Below, in pieces: positions 52,252-60,571 of a DNA stretch of 64,000 nt. The number at the start of each line of letters is the position of its first letter. Within the stretch, counting starts at the first letter, position 1. This stretch comes from Paracoccus fistulariae. Lineage in GTDB: Bacteria > Pseudomonadota > Alphaproteobacteria > Rhodobacterales > Rhodobacteraceae. The stretch spans positions 3,557,101 to 3,621,100 of the forward strand of contig NZ_CP067136.1 of the NCBI RefSeq assembly GCF_028553785.1, given 5' to 3'. The translations under genes and the position numbers were made by a program. A model generated the notes under the pieces. It did not search any database. It had not been told where the DNA came from and saw nothing but the letters and a program-made list of their open reading frames with translations.

Positions 52252-52562
52252 TGTCGGCCTTCGCCGCCGCCATCGGCGCGCTCTTCGCCGATCCGAACAT
52301 CGGCCGGGACGCGGTCTACATCGCCGACGGCGGTACACCCGTGCTGGTGCGTGCCGTCGCCCGTCGCGCCGACGCGGTCACCGACTTCGGCGACGCGCGG
52401 CTCTGGTCCGAAACCACCCGGATCGACCTGCGCGTGGCCGAGGTGGCGAACCCGCGTCCCGGCGACCGCATCGAGATCGACGGCGACGCCTTCCTCATAC
52501 AGGGCGAGCCGGTCCGCGACCGCGAGCGGCTGGTCTGGACCGTCGACCTGAGGCCCGCGTGA
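52251..52562 (+). CDS. Head-tail connector/completion-like protein
   Basis: 103 residues. FAAAIGALFADPNIGRDAVYIADGGTPVLVRAVARRADAVTDFGDARLWSETTRIDLRVAEVANPRPGDRIEIDGDAFLIQGEPVRD: mostly beta with a final strand typical of head-closure proteins. Identification rests on position between decoration protein and DUF6441 gene. Overlaps the next start. Confidence 0.7.
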   Translation: MSAFAAAIGALFADPNIGRDAVYIADGGTPVLVRAVARRADAVTDFGDARLWSETTRIDLRVAEVANPRPGDRIEIDGDAFLIQGEPVRDRERLVWTVDLRPA

Positions 52563-53188
52563 AACTGAAGCTCGACATCGATCCCGACATCGTCGCGATG
52601 ATGGCGGCCGAGGTCGCGGCGGGTGAACGGGCCGTCACCGCCGCCATTCGCGAGGCCGGGACTGGGCTGAAGACGGCGTGGCGGTTGCAGATCACCGGCG
52701 CGGGGCTTGGTACACGGCTCGCCAACTCGATCCGGAGCCAGAACTTCCCGAGGTCGGGCGAGAGCCTTGAGGCTGCGGCGCTGGTCTGGTCGAAGGCGCC
52801 GGTAATCGTCGGTGCGCATGACACCGGGCCGCTGATCCGATCGAAGAACGGGTTCTGGCTGGCGATCCCGCTGCCCGCGGCGGGCAAATCCCTGCGCGGC
52901 GGCCGGATCACCCCCGGTGAATGGGAGCGGCGACGCGGCCTCCGCCTGCGTTTCGTCTATCGCCGGACGGGCCCCAGCCTGCTGGTCGCCGAGGGGCGGC
53001 TGAACACGAAAGGCCAGGCGGTGGTGTCGCGGTCGAAGACCGGGCGCGGAAAGGTCACTGCGCCGATCTTCCTGCTGGTGCCGCAGGTCAAGCTGCCGAA
53101 GCGGCTGGATCTGGCGCGGGATGCAGACCGGGCGTTGGACAGCGTGCCGGGGCTGATCGTGGCGAACTGGGTGGGGGGTAGGTTGTGA
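52559..53188 (+). CDS. DUF6441-like phage structural protein
   Basis: 209 residues from a GTG overlapping the upstream stop (GTGA). MAAEVAAGERAVTAAIREAGTGLKTAWRLQITGAGLGTRLANSIRSQNFP then a basic domain (GRITPGEWERRRGLRLRFVYRRTGPSLLVAEGRLN). Neck or minor tail protein by position. It is the last phage gene before the mercury module. Confidence 0.72.
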   Translation: MKLKLDIDPDIVAMMAAEVAAGERAVTAAIREAGTGLKTAWRLQITGAGLGTRLANSIRSQNFPRSGESLEAAALVWSKAPVIVGAHDTGPLIRSKNGFWLAIPLPAAGKSLRGGRITPGEWERRRGLRLRFVYRRTGPSLLVAEGRLNTKGQAVVSRSKTGRGKVTAPIFLLVPQVKLPKRLDLARDADRALDSVPGLIVANWVGGRL

Positions 53189-53238
53189 TCGCATCGATGC
53201 GCAATCTTGCTCGGCAGCCACGAAACCGACGGCTCGGG

Positions 53239-54675
53239 TTACCCCGCGCAGCACGACAGCTTCGCGACATCCTTGTCGAAGGTCTGCGCGGCGAGCTTCA
53301 GCCCCTCTACCGTGGTCAGATAGGGGAAGATCGTCTCGCCGAGCGCCTTTGTCGTCATGCCGAACTTGAGCGCCATGGCGAGCGTCTGGACACTGTCGGC
53401 TCCCTCCGGCGCCATGATCACGCCGCCCAGGAGGCGGTCGGTCGCCCGGTCCGCGACGAGCTTGATCAGGCCGCGCGTGTCGCGGGCGGCGAGCGCGCGG
53501 GGCACGTTGTCGAGCGTCAGCACACTGGTCTTGACGTCATGACCCGCGGCGCGCGCCTGCGCCTCGGTCAGCCCGACGCCGGCGACCTGCGGATCGGTGA
53601 ACACCACCCACGGCATCGCGGCGTTGTCGTAGCGCTCCGCCCCGCCCAGAACGGCGTTGCGGGACGCGAGCTTGGCGCCATAGGCGGCCATGTAGACGAA
53701 CTGGTCGCGGTCGGTCACATCGCCCGCCGCGAAGATGCCGGCCTTCGTGGTCTGCATGTCGTCGCCCACCCGGATCGCGCCACGCGCGTCGGTCTCGACG
53801 CCCATCTCCGCGAGGCCCAGCCCCTCGGTGTTGGCTGCGCGTCCCGTCGTCAGGACGAGGCGGTCGGCCGTCAGATCGCGGTCTGCGCCGTCCACCGTCA
53901 CCGTCAGGACCGCACGGGCCCCGTCGCGCCGTGCGGCGTCGTAGGTCGCGCCATCGACAACCGCGACGCCCTCGGCGCGCAGCGTCTCCGTCAGCGCCCG
54001 GGACACCTCCGGCTCTGTGCGCGGCAGCAGGCGCGAGCGGCAGACAATGGTGACGCGGGTGCCCATCCGCGCCATCATCTGCGCCAGCTCCACGCCGATG
54101 TAGCCGCCGCCGAGGAAGATCAGGCTTTCGGGCAACCGGTCCAGCTCCAGCAGCGACGTGCTGTCGAGCGTTGGTGCGTCCTGGATCCCAGGGATGTCGG
54201 GCACGGCGGGTCGGCCACCGGTCGCGACGATCACCTTGGGAGCCGTGATCCTGCGCCCGCCGACCTCGACCCCGCCGAGGACGAGACGCGCCGGACCCTC
54301 GTCGAGATAGGTCACACCGCCGTAGCCCGGCAGCAGATCGGCGTACTTCTTCTGGCGCAGTGTCGCGACAAGATCGTCCTTGGCCGCAATCAGCGCCGAC
54401 CAGTCGGCGACCTGCGCCTCGCTGTTCAGGCCCGGGAACCGATGTGCTGTCTGCGCACCGTGCAGGGCTTCCGCGGCCCGGATCATCGTCTTGGAGGGCA
54501 CACAGCCCACGTTCACGCAGGTCCCGCCGATGGTGCCATGGCCGATCAGCGCGACGCGCTTGCCTCCCTCGGCGGCGGTGATCGCGGCCGAGAACCCGGC
54601 CGATCCGGCGCCGATCACGGCAAGGTCGAAATCGCCCTTGGGCGCGCAGCAATCGTCTTTCATCAAGTCATCCAT
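53239..54675 (-). CDS. merA: Mercuric reductase
   Basis: 478 residues, FAD-dependent pyridine-nucleotide disulfide reductase. FAD motif VIGAGSAGFS (~20-29), redox pair Cys53/Cys58 in GGTCVNVGCVPSK, NAD(P)H motif FLGGGYIGVE, and the C-terminal SCCAG pair (Cys475/476) that delivers Hg(II) to the active site of the partner subunit. The N-terminal HMA (NmerA) domain is absent. Reduces Hg(II) to volatile Hg(0). ATG 54675 overlaps merF; ATG 54663 is an alternative. Last gene of the operon. Confidence 0.95.
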   Translation of the reverse strand: MDDLMKDDCCAPKGDFDLAVIGAGSAGFSAAITAAEGGKRVALIGHGTIGGTCVNVGCVPSKTMIRAAEALHGAQTAHRFPGLNSEAQVADWSALIAAKDDLVATLRQKKYADLLPGYGGVTYLDEGPARLVLGGVEVGGRRITAPKVIVATGGRPAVPDIPGIQDAPTLDSTSLLELDRLPESLIFLGGGYIGVELAQMMARMGTRVTIVCRSRLLPRTEPEVSRALTETLRAEGVAVVDGATYDAARRDGARAVLTVTVDGADRDLTADRLVLTTGRAANTEGLGLAEMGVETDARGAIRVGDDMQTTKAGIFAAGDVTDRDQFVYMAAYGAKLASRNAVLGGAERYDNAAMPWVVFTDPQVAGVGLTEAQARAAGHDVKTSVLTLDNVPRALAARDTRGLIKLVADRATDRLLGGVIMAPEGADSVQTLAMALKFGMTTKALGETIFPYLTTVEGLKLAAQTFDKDVAKLSCCAG

Positions 54676-54901
54676 CCGTTCGAGTGGTCTGGCGCCGCTG
54701 CCGTCTCCAGACCGCGTACACGGTCAGCGCGACGAAAAAGGCGAGCGCGGGCAGCAGAACGTAGTCGAGCCAACCCAGCCAGGCCGACAGGCCCACGGCA
54801 CCCAGAAGCACCACCAGCACCGGAGTGAAGCAGCAGAGCGCCGCGATGACGGTGCCGACGATCCCTGTCGCGATCAGCTTGCGGTCGGACTGCTCGGTCA
54901 T
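54668..54901 (-). CDS. merF: Mercury transport protein MerF
   Basis: 77 residues from ATG 54901. Two membrane helices; IAALCCFTPVLVVLLGAVGLSAWLGWLDYVLLPALAFF holds the CCFTP Cys pair that passes Hg(II) across the membrane. The second, C-terminal Cys pair of classical MerF is not present (ends RRQTTRTDG), so transfer to MerA may differ. Between merP and merA. Confidence 0.9.
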   Translation of the reverse strand: MTEQSDRKLIATGIVGTVIAALCCFTPVLVVLLGAVGLSAWLGWLDYVLLPALAFFVALTVYAVWRRQRRQTTRTDG

Positions 54902-54905
54902 CTCG

Positions 54906-55211
54906 TCAGCCCGCGACACGCGCCGGGTAGCCTGCATTGGCCGACGCGGTCGCGATGGCGTCGGCGCTCGTCGCGGCGGTGTCGAAGATCACCGTGGCGG
55001 TGCGGGCATCGAAGTCGATCTCGACGGCGCGCACGCCCGCGACGCCCTCCATCGCACGCTTCACGGTGACTGGGCAGAGCGCGCAGGTCATGTTGTCCAC
55101 CGCGAAGGTGACGGTCTGCTCGGCGGCGACGGTCTGCGCGGCAACAGGGATGGCGGTGATCGGCACAACGGCGGTCAGGCCGAACAAGGCGAGTGCAAGG
55201 ATCTTCTTCAT
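54906..55211 (-). CDS. merP: Periplasmic mercury-binding protein MerP
   Basis: 101 residues. Signal peptide (MKKILALALFGLTAVVPITAIPVAAQ) then HMA domain with NMTCALC (Cys43, Cys46) that binds Hg(II) in the periplasm and hands it to MerT/MerF. Normal MerP length. Only four bases separate it from merF. Confidence 0.93.
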   Translation of the reverse strand: MKKILALALFGLTAVVPITAIPVAAQTVAAEQTVTFAVDNMTCALCPVTVKRAMEGVAGVRAVEIDFDARTATVIFDTAATSADAIATASANAGYPARVAG

Positions 55212-55229
55212 GTGGATGTCCTTTCGGGG

Positions 55230-55619
55230 TCAGTAGAGAAGCGGGGCCCACCAGTCGATGGTGAGGGCTGCGAGAACGAGGATCAGGGAGGCCCAGAGAG
55301 CCGACTTGGTGATGCGCGCCGATGCTGGCCTTGCGCAGTAGGAACCGGGTTCGCAGACGGTTGGCTTGCGGAAATAGACCTGCCAGAAACCCGCCGCGAT
55401 GAAGCCGAGCGCGATCACGGCGAAGATCGGCTTGTAAGGCTCCAGAGCCGTCAGGTTGCCGATCCAGGCGCCCGAGATGCCGAGAGTCAGAAGCACCAGC
55501 GGCCCGATGCAGCAGGCCGAGGCGAGAAAGGCGCCCACCACACCGCCCGCCGCGAGCCAGCCCTTTCGGGCGGGGCGATCCGCGCCCGTGCTGTCCGTTC
55601 TGTCGTCTGTCAGCGCCAT
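55230..55619 (-). CDS. merT: Mercury transporter MerT
   Basis: 129 residues from ATG 55619; the frame continues upstream through the promoter and is ignored. Three helices with FLASACCIGPLVLLTLGISGAWIGNL (membrane Cys pair) and the cytoplasmic-side CEPGSYC pair near residue 100. Takes up Hg(II) for reduction. First gene of the mer operon, starting 32 bases from the mer -10 box. Confidence 0.93.
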   Translation of the reverse strand: MALTDDRTDSTGADRPARKGWLAAGGVVGAFLASACCIGPLVLLTLGISGAWIGNLTALEPYKPIFAVIALGFIAAGFWQVYFRKPTVCEPGSYCARPASARITKSALWASLILVLAALTIDWWAPLLY

Positions 55620-55650
55620 GTCGCGCACCTCTCGTCTGTGATTGACGATG

Positions 55651-55681
55651 GGTGTAGGGTCTGTAGCAACTACAGGCTCAA
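55651..55681 (-). promoter_or_regulatory. MerR-controlled mer promoter/operator
   Basis: On the minus strand a TTGAGC -35 box (55681-55676) and TACACC -10 box (55656-55651) are 19 bases apart, the long spacer that MerR must untwist. The spacer contains the perfect dyad CTGTAG-TTG-CTACAG (55675-55661). It lies between merT and the divergent merR. Confidence 0.85.
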
Positions 55682-55695
55682 GAGGAAACTTGCCC

Positions 55696-56121
55696 ATGAC
55701 CGATCACGAGCGCGAGAGCGGCTTCACACGCGGCGACCTGGCCCGGGCGACCGGCTGCAACATCGAGACGATCCGCTATTACGAGAAGACCGGCCTGCTG
55801 CCCGACCCGCCCCGCACGGACGCCGGCTACCGGGTCTATTCCGCCGCACACGCCACACGCCTCCGCTTCATCCTGCGCGCCCGCGAACTCGGGTTCTCGA
55901 TGGAGGACATCCGCGGGCTGATGGGGCTCGGCGACGGCGCCGCGCCGACCTGCGCCGAGGTCAAGGAACGGACGGAGCGGCACCTTGCCGATGTCCGCGC
56001 GAGGATCGCGGATCTTCGGCGTATCGAATCCGTCCTCGCTACAACTGCATCCAGGTGTTCGGGCGCCGAAGTCCCCGATTGTCCGGTGCTCGAAGCGATT
56101 TCCAACTCGGCCGACCCATGA
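55696..56121 (+). CDS. merR: Mercury-responsive regulator MerR
   Basis: 141 residues from ATG 55696. N-terminal HTH (FTRGDLARATGCNIETIRYYEKTGLLPDPPRT) of the MerR family, dimerisation helix, and Hg-binding Cys residues: one in APTCAEVKER and a pair in SRCSGAEVPDCPV. Represses and, with Hg(II), activates the divergent merTPFA promoter. Its stop codon overlaps the ATG of the downstream tail gene (ATGA), so the cargo regulator and a phage gene are translationally coupled. Confidence 0.93.
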   Translation: MTDHERESGFTRGDLARATGCNIETIRYYEKTGLLPDPPRTDAGYRVYSAAHATRLRFILRARELGFSMEDIRGLMGLGDGAAPTCAEVKERTERHLADVRARIADLRRIESVLATTASRCSGAEVPDCPVLEAISNSADP

Positions 56122-56534
56122 CACCTCGCGAAACCATCCTCGTCGCGCTGCACGCGCGGCTCTCGGCGCTGCCCGCCACCGCTCTGCGCGGGGACGTGCT
56201 GCCCGAGCGCATGCCGGTCGAGGGCCTGATGATCCTGCGCGATGGCGAACCAGGTGCGCCCGAAGTCACGCTGTCGCCGCTGCGCTATCACTACCAGCAC
56301 CGAGCCGAGATCGAGGCGGTCGTTCAGGGTGCCGATCGCGACGCCGCCTTTGACACGCTGACCGCCAGCATCGGCGCAGCGCTCGCCGCCGACCGGACGC
56401 TGGGCGGGTTCTGCGACTGGGTCGAGGCCGAAGCCCCGCGCCCGGTCGATCTGCCGGTCGAGGGCGCGGCGAGTCTGAAGGCCGCCGTTATCCCGGTCGT
56501 GCTGCACTATTCCACGGCCGACCCGCTGGCCTGA
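56118..56534 (+). CDS. Tail completion/terminator-like protein
   Basis: 138 residues. RETILVALHARLSALPATALRGDVLPERMPVEGLMILRDGEP and YQHRAEIEAVVQGADRDAAFDTLTASIGAALAADRTLGG are typical of small phage tail-terminator (gpU-like) proteins. Starts within merR's stop codon. In an uninterrupted phage it would follow the DUF6441 gene. Confidence 0.75.
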   Translation: MTPRETILVALHARLSALPATALRGDVLPERMPVEGLMILRDGEPGAPEVTLSPLRYHYQHRAEIEAVVQGADRDAAFDTLTASIGAALAADRTLGGFCDWVEAEAPRPVDLPVEGAASLKAAVIPVVLHYSTADPLA

Positions 56535-56558
56535 CCCAACCGACCACAGGAGACGAAC

Positions 56559-57500
56559 ATGGCACGAGCCCAAGGGGCGCGAGCGCTGATGGCGCTTGCG
56601 TTCGAGACGACCTATGGAACGCCGCCCGTCAGCGGCTTCACCCGCATGCCCTTCGCCAGCACGTCGCTCGGCGCGGAGCAGCCGCTGCTGAATTCGGAGC
56701 TTCTCGGCTACGGCCGCGATCCGCTAGCGCCGATCAAGGACGCCGTGACGGCCGACGGCGACGTCGTCGTGCCGCTGGACGCCGAGGCGTTCGGCTTCTG
56801 GCTGAAGGCAGCCTTCGGCGCGCCCACGACCACGGGCGCGGAGGCCCCGTACAGCCACGAATTTCAGTCGGGGTCCTGGACGTTGCCCTCGATGTCGATC
56901 GAGACCGGCATGCCCGAGGTGCCCCGCTATGCGATGTACTCGGGCTGCGTGCTCGACCAGATCACCTGGCAGATGCAGCGCTCGGGCCTGCTCACCGCGA
57001 CCGCGCGGCTGGTGGCGCAGGGCGAGACGGTCGGCACCACGACCAGTGCCGGAACGCCCGCCGCACTGGAGTTGAAGCGCTTCGGCCATTTCAACGGGGC
57101 GATCACCCGGAACGGCACCGCCCTCGGCAATGTGGTCTCGGCCGAGATCACCTACGCCAACAACCTCGACCGGATCGAGACCATCCGCTCGGACGGCCGC
57201 ATCGATGGCGCGGATCCATCCATTGCCGCGCTGACGGGCCGGATCGAGGTGCGCTTCGCCGACCAGACGCTGGTGACGCAGGCGATCAACGGCGAGGCCT
57301 GCGAGATGGAATTCGCCTACGTCCTGCCTTCAGGCGAAAGCTTCTCCTTCACCGTGCACGCCGTCTACCTGCCGCGTCCACGGATCGAGATTTCCGGGCC
57401 GCAGGGCGTCCAGGCGACATTCGACTGGCAGGCCGCGCGCGACAGCGTCGTCGGCCGGATGTGCACCGCCACCCTCGTGAATGACGTGGAGACGTATTGA
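56559..57500 (+). CDS. Phage tail tube protein
   Basis: 313 residues. ALMALAFETTYGTPPVSGFTRMPFASTSLGAEQPLLNSELLGYGRDP at the start and an Ig-like beta end (IEISGPQGVQATFDWQAARD) match siphophage tail tube proteins of the gene-transfer-agent/HK97 type. Polymerises into the tail tube. Its stop overlaps the chaperone start. Confidence 0.85.
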   Translation: MARAQGARALMALAFETTYGTPPVSGFTRMPFASTSLGAEQPLLNSELLGYGRDPLAPIKDAVTADGDVVVPLDAEAFGFWLKAAFGAPTTTGAEAPYSHEFQSGSWTLPSMSIETGMPEVPRYAMYSGCVLDQITWQMQRSGLLTATARLVAQGETVGTTTSAGTPAALELKRFGHFNGAITRNGTALGNVVSAEITYANNLDRIETIRSDGRIDGADPSIAALTGRIEVRFADQTLVTQAINGEACEMEFAYVLPSGESFSFTVHAVYLPRPRIEISGPQGVQATFDWQAARDSVVGRMCTATLVNDVETY

Positions 57501-57937
57501 TGCTGACGCTCGACCTGACCAACGCGCCGCGCTGGCATGACCTCGCCCCCGGCGTCCGGGTGCAACTGCGCCCGCTGACGACCGCCCTGATGGTCGCGAC
57601 GCGCAGCGACCCCGCCGTCGAGGCGGTGCCCGAGGAGGCTTCCGACGAGGAGCGCGCCGTCGCCTTCGCCAAGGCGCTGGCGCGACGGGCTGTGCTCGGC
57701 TGGGAGGGCATCGGCGATGCCGACGGCAACCCGATCGATCCCACCCCCGAGGCCATCGACGCGCTGCTCGACGTCTGGCCGATCTTCGAGGCCTTCCAAT
57801 TGACCTACGTGTCCAAAGGCCTGCTGCTGGAACAGGAAAAAAACGCCTCCGCGCTCTCGCCGAGTGGTCCTTCGGCGGGGGCGAGCGCTACTGCGAAGCC
57901 TGCGCGCAAGCGTGCGAAGACTGCCCGACGCGCCTGA
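57500..57937 (+). CDS. Tail assembly chaperone G (zero-frame product)
   Basis: 145 residues from ATG 57500. VRLQLRPLTTALMVATRSDP-type N-terminus, helical core, ending in a Ser/Ala/Lys tail after the slippery site. This is the short product; most ribosomes stop at 57937. Lies between tail tube and tape measure genes, the constant place of G/GT chaperones. Confidence 0.85.
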   Translation: MLTLDLTNAPRWHDLAPGVRVQLRPLTTALMVATRSDPAVEAVPEEASDEERAVAFAKALARRAVLGWEGIGDADGNPIDPTPEAIDALLDVWPIFEAFQLTYVSKGLLLEQEKNASALSPSGPSAGASATAKPARKRAKTARRA

Positions 57938-58164
57938 ACCGGCCGCTTACCCATGAGGGCTGGCAGGTCTGGGATCTCGTCGGCCGCCTCGGCGGTCAGT
58001 TGCGCGTGCTGCCCGGCGCGGTGGTCGGCTGGGACCTGTCCGCGGCCCTCGCTCTGGGAAATGCGCTCGGCGTCCCGCCCGCTGCTGCGGGTGAACTCTT
58101 GCCCGTCATCGAAGCGGTGATGGTGGCCAAGCTCAACGAAAAGATGGATCATTCCCATGGCTGA
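57500..58164 (+). CDS. Tail assembly chaperone GT (-1 frameshift product)
   Basis: At A AAA AAC (57838-57844) a -1 slip takes ribosomes into a frame that reads RLRALAEWSFGGGERYCEACAQACEDCP, then THEGWQVWDLVGRLGGQLRVLPG and ends VMVAKLNEKMDHSHG at TGA 58162-58164. About 221 residues. The T part has no start codon of its own, is cysteine-containing and resembles chaperone extensions of related phages. It overlaps the tape-measure start by eight bases. Confidence 0.82.
57838..57888 (+). promoter_or_regulatory. Programmed -1 ribosomal frameshift signal
   Basis: Slippery heptamer A AAA AAC at 57838-57844, in the correct phase (codons GAA AAA AAC). Six bases on, a hairpin begins: GCGCTC (57851-57856) pairs with GAGCGC (57883-57888) and CGCCGA (57858-57863) with TCGGCG (57872-57877). 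This is the standard stimulator layout. Confidence 0.88.
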
Positions 58165-60571
58165 GAAGAGGGTCAGCGTCCGCCTCGCGGCCGTGGGCGG
58201 ACGGCAGGTGCGCGCCGAACTCGAAGGCGTGGGCGAGGCCGGGTCGCGCGGCTTCGGACGGCTGAGCCGGGAGATGGAAGCCGCGAACGCCCGGCTCGCG
58301 GCCTTCTCGCGGCGGGTGCGGGTCGCGGCTGCCGCTGCCGTGGCCGCCGCAGCCGCTGCTGGCGTGGCGATGATCCGGTCCAGCCTGCAGACGGTCGATG
58401 CGCAGGCCAAGCTGGCGCAGTCGCTCGGCACCACCGTCGCCTCGATCCAGACGCTGGAGCGCGCGGGCGATCTGGCGGGCGTCTCCATGTCCGGCATCGA
58501 GCAGGCCACCAAGGATCTGACGCGCCGTCTCAGTCAGGCGGCCGCCGGGACCGGCCCTGCTGCCGACGCGCTCGACCGGCTGGGGCTTTCAGCAAATGAG
58601 CTGATCGCCTTGCCGCTGGACCAGCGCGTGGGCGCGATCAACGCGGCGATCGAGAGCTTCGTGCCTGCCGCCGAGCGCGCGGCGGTCGCGGGCCAGCTCT
58701 TCGGCGAGGAAGGCTCCATCGCGATGAGCCGGATCGACACCGCGACGCTGCGCCAGGCGACAGAGGACGTCCTCGCCTTCGGGGTTGTCGTCTCCGAGCA
58801 GGACGCCGACCAGATCGAGCGGACGAACGACGCCATCTCGCGGCTCGGGTTGGTCTGGCGCGGGCTCTCGAACCAGTTGGCGGTCGCAGCGGCACCTGCG
58901 CTGGAAGCCGTCGCCGATGCCATGGCGGCGGTGGCCAGCCGCACCGGGCCGCTCGGCATCGCGATCCGCGGTCTCTTGGACAACATCGGCCGCCTGACCA
59001 CCTATGCCGCCACCTTCGCGGCGTTCCTCGCGGGACGTTGGGTCGCCGGCATGGCGGCTGCGGCGCTCTCGGTCCGGGGCCTCGCCACGGCGCTCGTTGT
59101 CCTGCGCGGGGCGCTGATCCGCACCGGCATCGGCGCGCTGATCGTCGGCGCGGGCGAGCTCGTCTACCAGTTCACCCGGCTCGTCTCCGGCGCCGGCGGT
59201 TTCGGAGAAGCGATGTCGCTCCTGAAGGACCTCGCGGTCGAGGTCTGGGAACGCATCAGTATGGGCGCGGCGGCGGCGGGCGCGGCCGCCACGGCGATGT
59301 TCTTCGACCTGAAGGCGGATGCCGCATCGGGCATGCAGAGCGCCATCGAGAGCGTGGTGGGCTTCGGCAACACGGCCGCGAACACCTTCGAAGGCGCCTA
59401 CGAGGCGATCAAGGCGATCTGGGGCCTGCTGCCCGCCGCCATCGGCGATCTCGCGTTCCAGGCGGCCAACAGCCTGGTCGATGGCGTCGAGGCGATGCTG
59501 AACGGGGTGGTCTCGCGGATCAACGGCTTTATCGGCGGCATCAACCAGGGGCTCGAAGCGCTCGGGTCGGAGCGGCGCATATCGCTGGTTCCGGACCTCG
59601 ACCTCGGCGAGATCGAGAACCGCTTCGAGGGAGCGGCGACTGCCGCAACCACGGCAGCTCAGGCGGCCTTCGATCGGGCCTTCGAGGACAATCCGCTCTC
59701 CGCGCCCGATCTCGGTCTGACCGAGGCGGCGAACAGGGCGCTCGAGTCCGCCAACCTTTACCGCGGCGCGGCGCGCGACCTGGCGGAGGGGGCCCGTGCG
59801 CCCCTCGAAAGCTGGCAGGCGCTGCGCGATGCCGTACGCGGCACCGACGAGGACGGCGCCGACGCACTGGCCGAGACCACCGCTGCGGCGGAGCGCCTGG
59901 AGACGTCCCTCGGCGACGCCGGGCGCGCCGCAACAGATGCAGGTGTGGCGGCCGGAGCTGCTGCTGCGGTAGCGGAGCCCGCGACCGACGCGGCCGTCAC
60001 CGGCTGGCGGGCGGTCACCGCCGCGCTCTCCGACTACGCCAGCAAGGCCCGCGAGATCGGTGGCGACATCGGCCAGAGCCTCGTCGGCGCCTTCCAGTCG
60101 GCCGAGAACGCGGTGGGCCAGTTCGTGAAGACCGGCAAGCTCGACTTCCGCGATCTGGTGACGTCGCTGCTGGCCGATCTCGCCCAACTGGCGGCGCGGC
60201 GGTTCATCCTCGGGCCGATCGCCAACGCGCTCTCCGGCGTGTTTGCCGGTGCTGGCGGCATCTTCGCCAATGTCCTCCACGCAGGCGGGATGGTCGGATC
60301 GGCCGGACCTTCGCGGATGGTCCCGGCCATCGCTTTTGCTGCTGCGCCGCGAATGCATGGCGGCGGCATGGCCGGGCTTCGTCACGACGAGGTGCCCGCG
60401 ATCCTGCAACGCGGCGAGCGCGTGCTGTCGCGTCGCGAGGCGCAGAGCTACGGCGGTGCCGGCGTCAACGTGACCATCATGGCCCGCGACGCCGAAAGCT
60501 TCCGGCAGTCGCGCACGCAGGTCGCGGCGGACATCGCCCGTGCCGTGTCCCTCGGGCGGAGGGGCATGTGA
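58157..60571 (+). CDS. Tail tape measure protein
   Basis: 804 residues. Long alpha-helical protein with Ala-rich N-terminus (coiled coil), hydrophobic segments around 300-350 and the C-terminal signature MHGGGMAGLRHDEVPAILQRGERVLSRREA of lambda-like tape measures. Sets tail length (roughly 120 nm by the usual ~0.15 nm per residue rule) and helps DNA ejection. Overlaps the frameshift chaperone and the next gene. Confidence 0.9.
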   Translation: MAEKRVSVRLAAVGGRQVRAELEGVGEAGSRGFGRLSREMEAANARLAAFSRRVRVAAAAAVAAAAAAGVAMIRSSLQTVDAQAKLAQSLGTTVASIQTLERAGDLAGVSMSGIEQATKDLTRRLSQAAAGTGPAADALDRLGLSANELIALPLDQRVGAINAAIESFVPAAERAAVAGQLFGEEGSIAMSRIDTATLRQATEDVLAFGVVVSEQDADQIERTNDAISRLGLVWRGLSNQLAVAAAPALEAVADAMAAVASRTGPLGIAIRGLLDNIGRLTTYAATFAAFLAGRWVAGMAAAALSVRGLATALVVLRGALIRTGIGALIVGAGELVYQFTRLVSGAGGFGEAMSLLKDLAVEVWERISMGAAAAGAAATAMFFDLKADAASGMQSAIESVVGFGNTAANTFEGAYEAIKAIWGLLPAAIGDLAFQAANSLVDGVEAMLNGVVSRINGFIGGINQGLEALGSERRISLVPDLDLGEIENRFEGAATAATTAAQAAFDRAFEDNPLSAPDLGLTEAANRALESANLYRGAARDLAEGARAPLESWQALRDAVRGTDEDGADALAETTAAAERLETSLGDAGRAATDAGVAAGAAAAVAEPATDAAVTGWRAVTAALSDYASKAREIGGDIGQSLVGAFQSAENAVGQFVKTGKLDFRDLVTSLLADLAQLAARRFILGPIANALSGVFAGAGGIFANVLHAGGMVGSAGPSRMVPAIAFAAAPRMHGGGMAGLRHDEVPAILQRGERVLSRREAQSYGGAGVNVTIMARDAESFRQSRTQVAADIARAVSLGRRGM

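Larger units (their letters stand above)
53189..56117. other. Mercury-resistance cassette inside the morphogenesis operon
   Basis: Contains merA, merF, merP and merT on the minus strand and merR on the plus strand, between the DUF6441 gene (stop 53188) and the tail-completion gene (start 56118). No transposase, resolvase or inverted repeat marks its ends, so it looks like a cargo 'moron' rather than a transposon. Base composition is similar to the phage. Confidence 0.85.

Noticed and set aside
53189..56117. Mercury transposon of the Tn21/Tn501 type
   Set aside because: No transposase, resolvase, res site or 38-base terminal repeats around the mer genes.
58589..60409. 606-codon frame opposite the tape measure gene
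   Set aside because: Antisense shadow in an Ala/Gly-rich gene; no start signal or motif.
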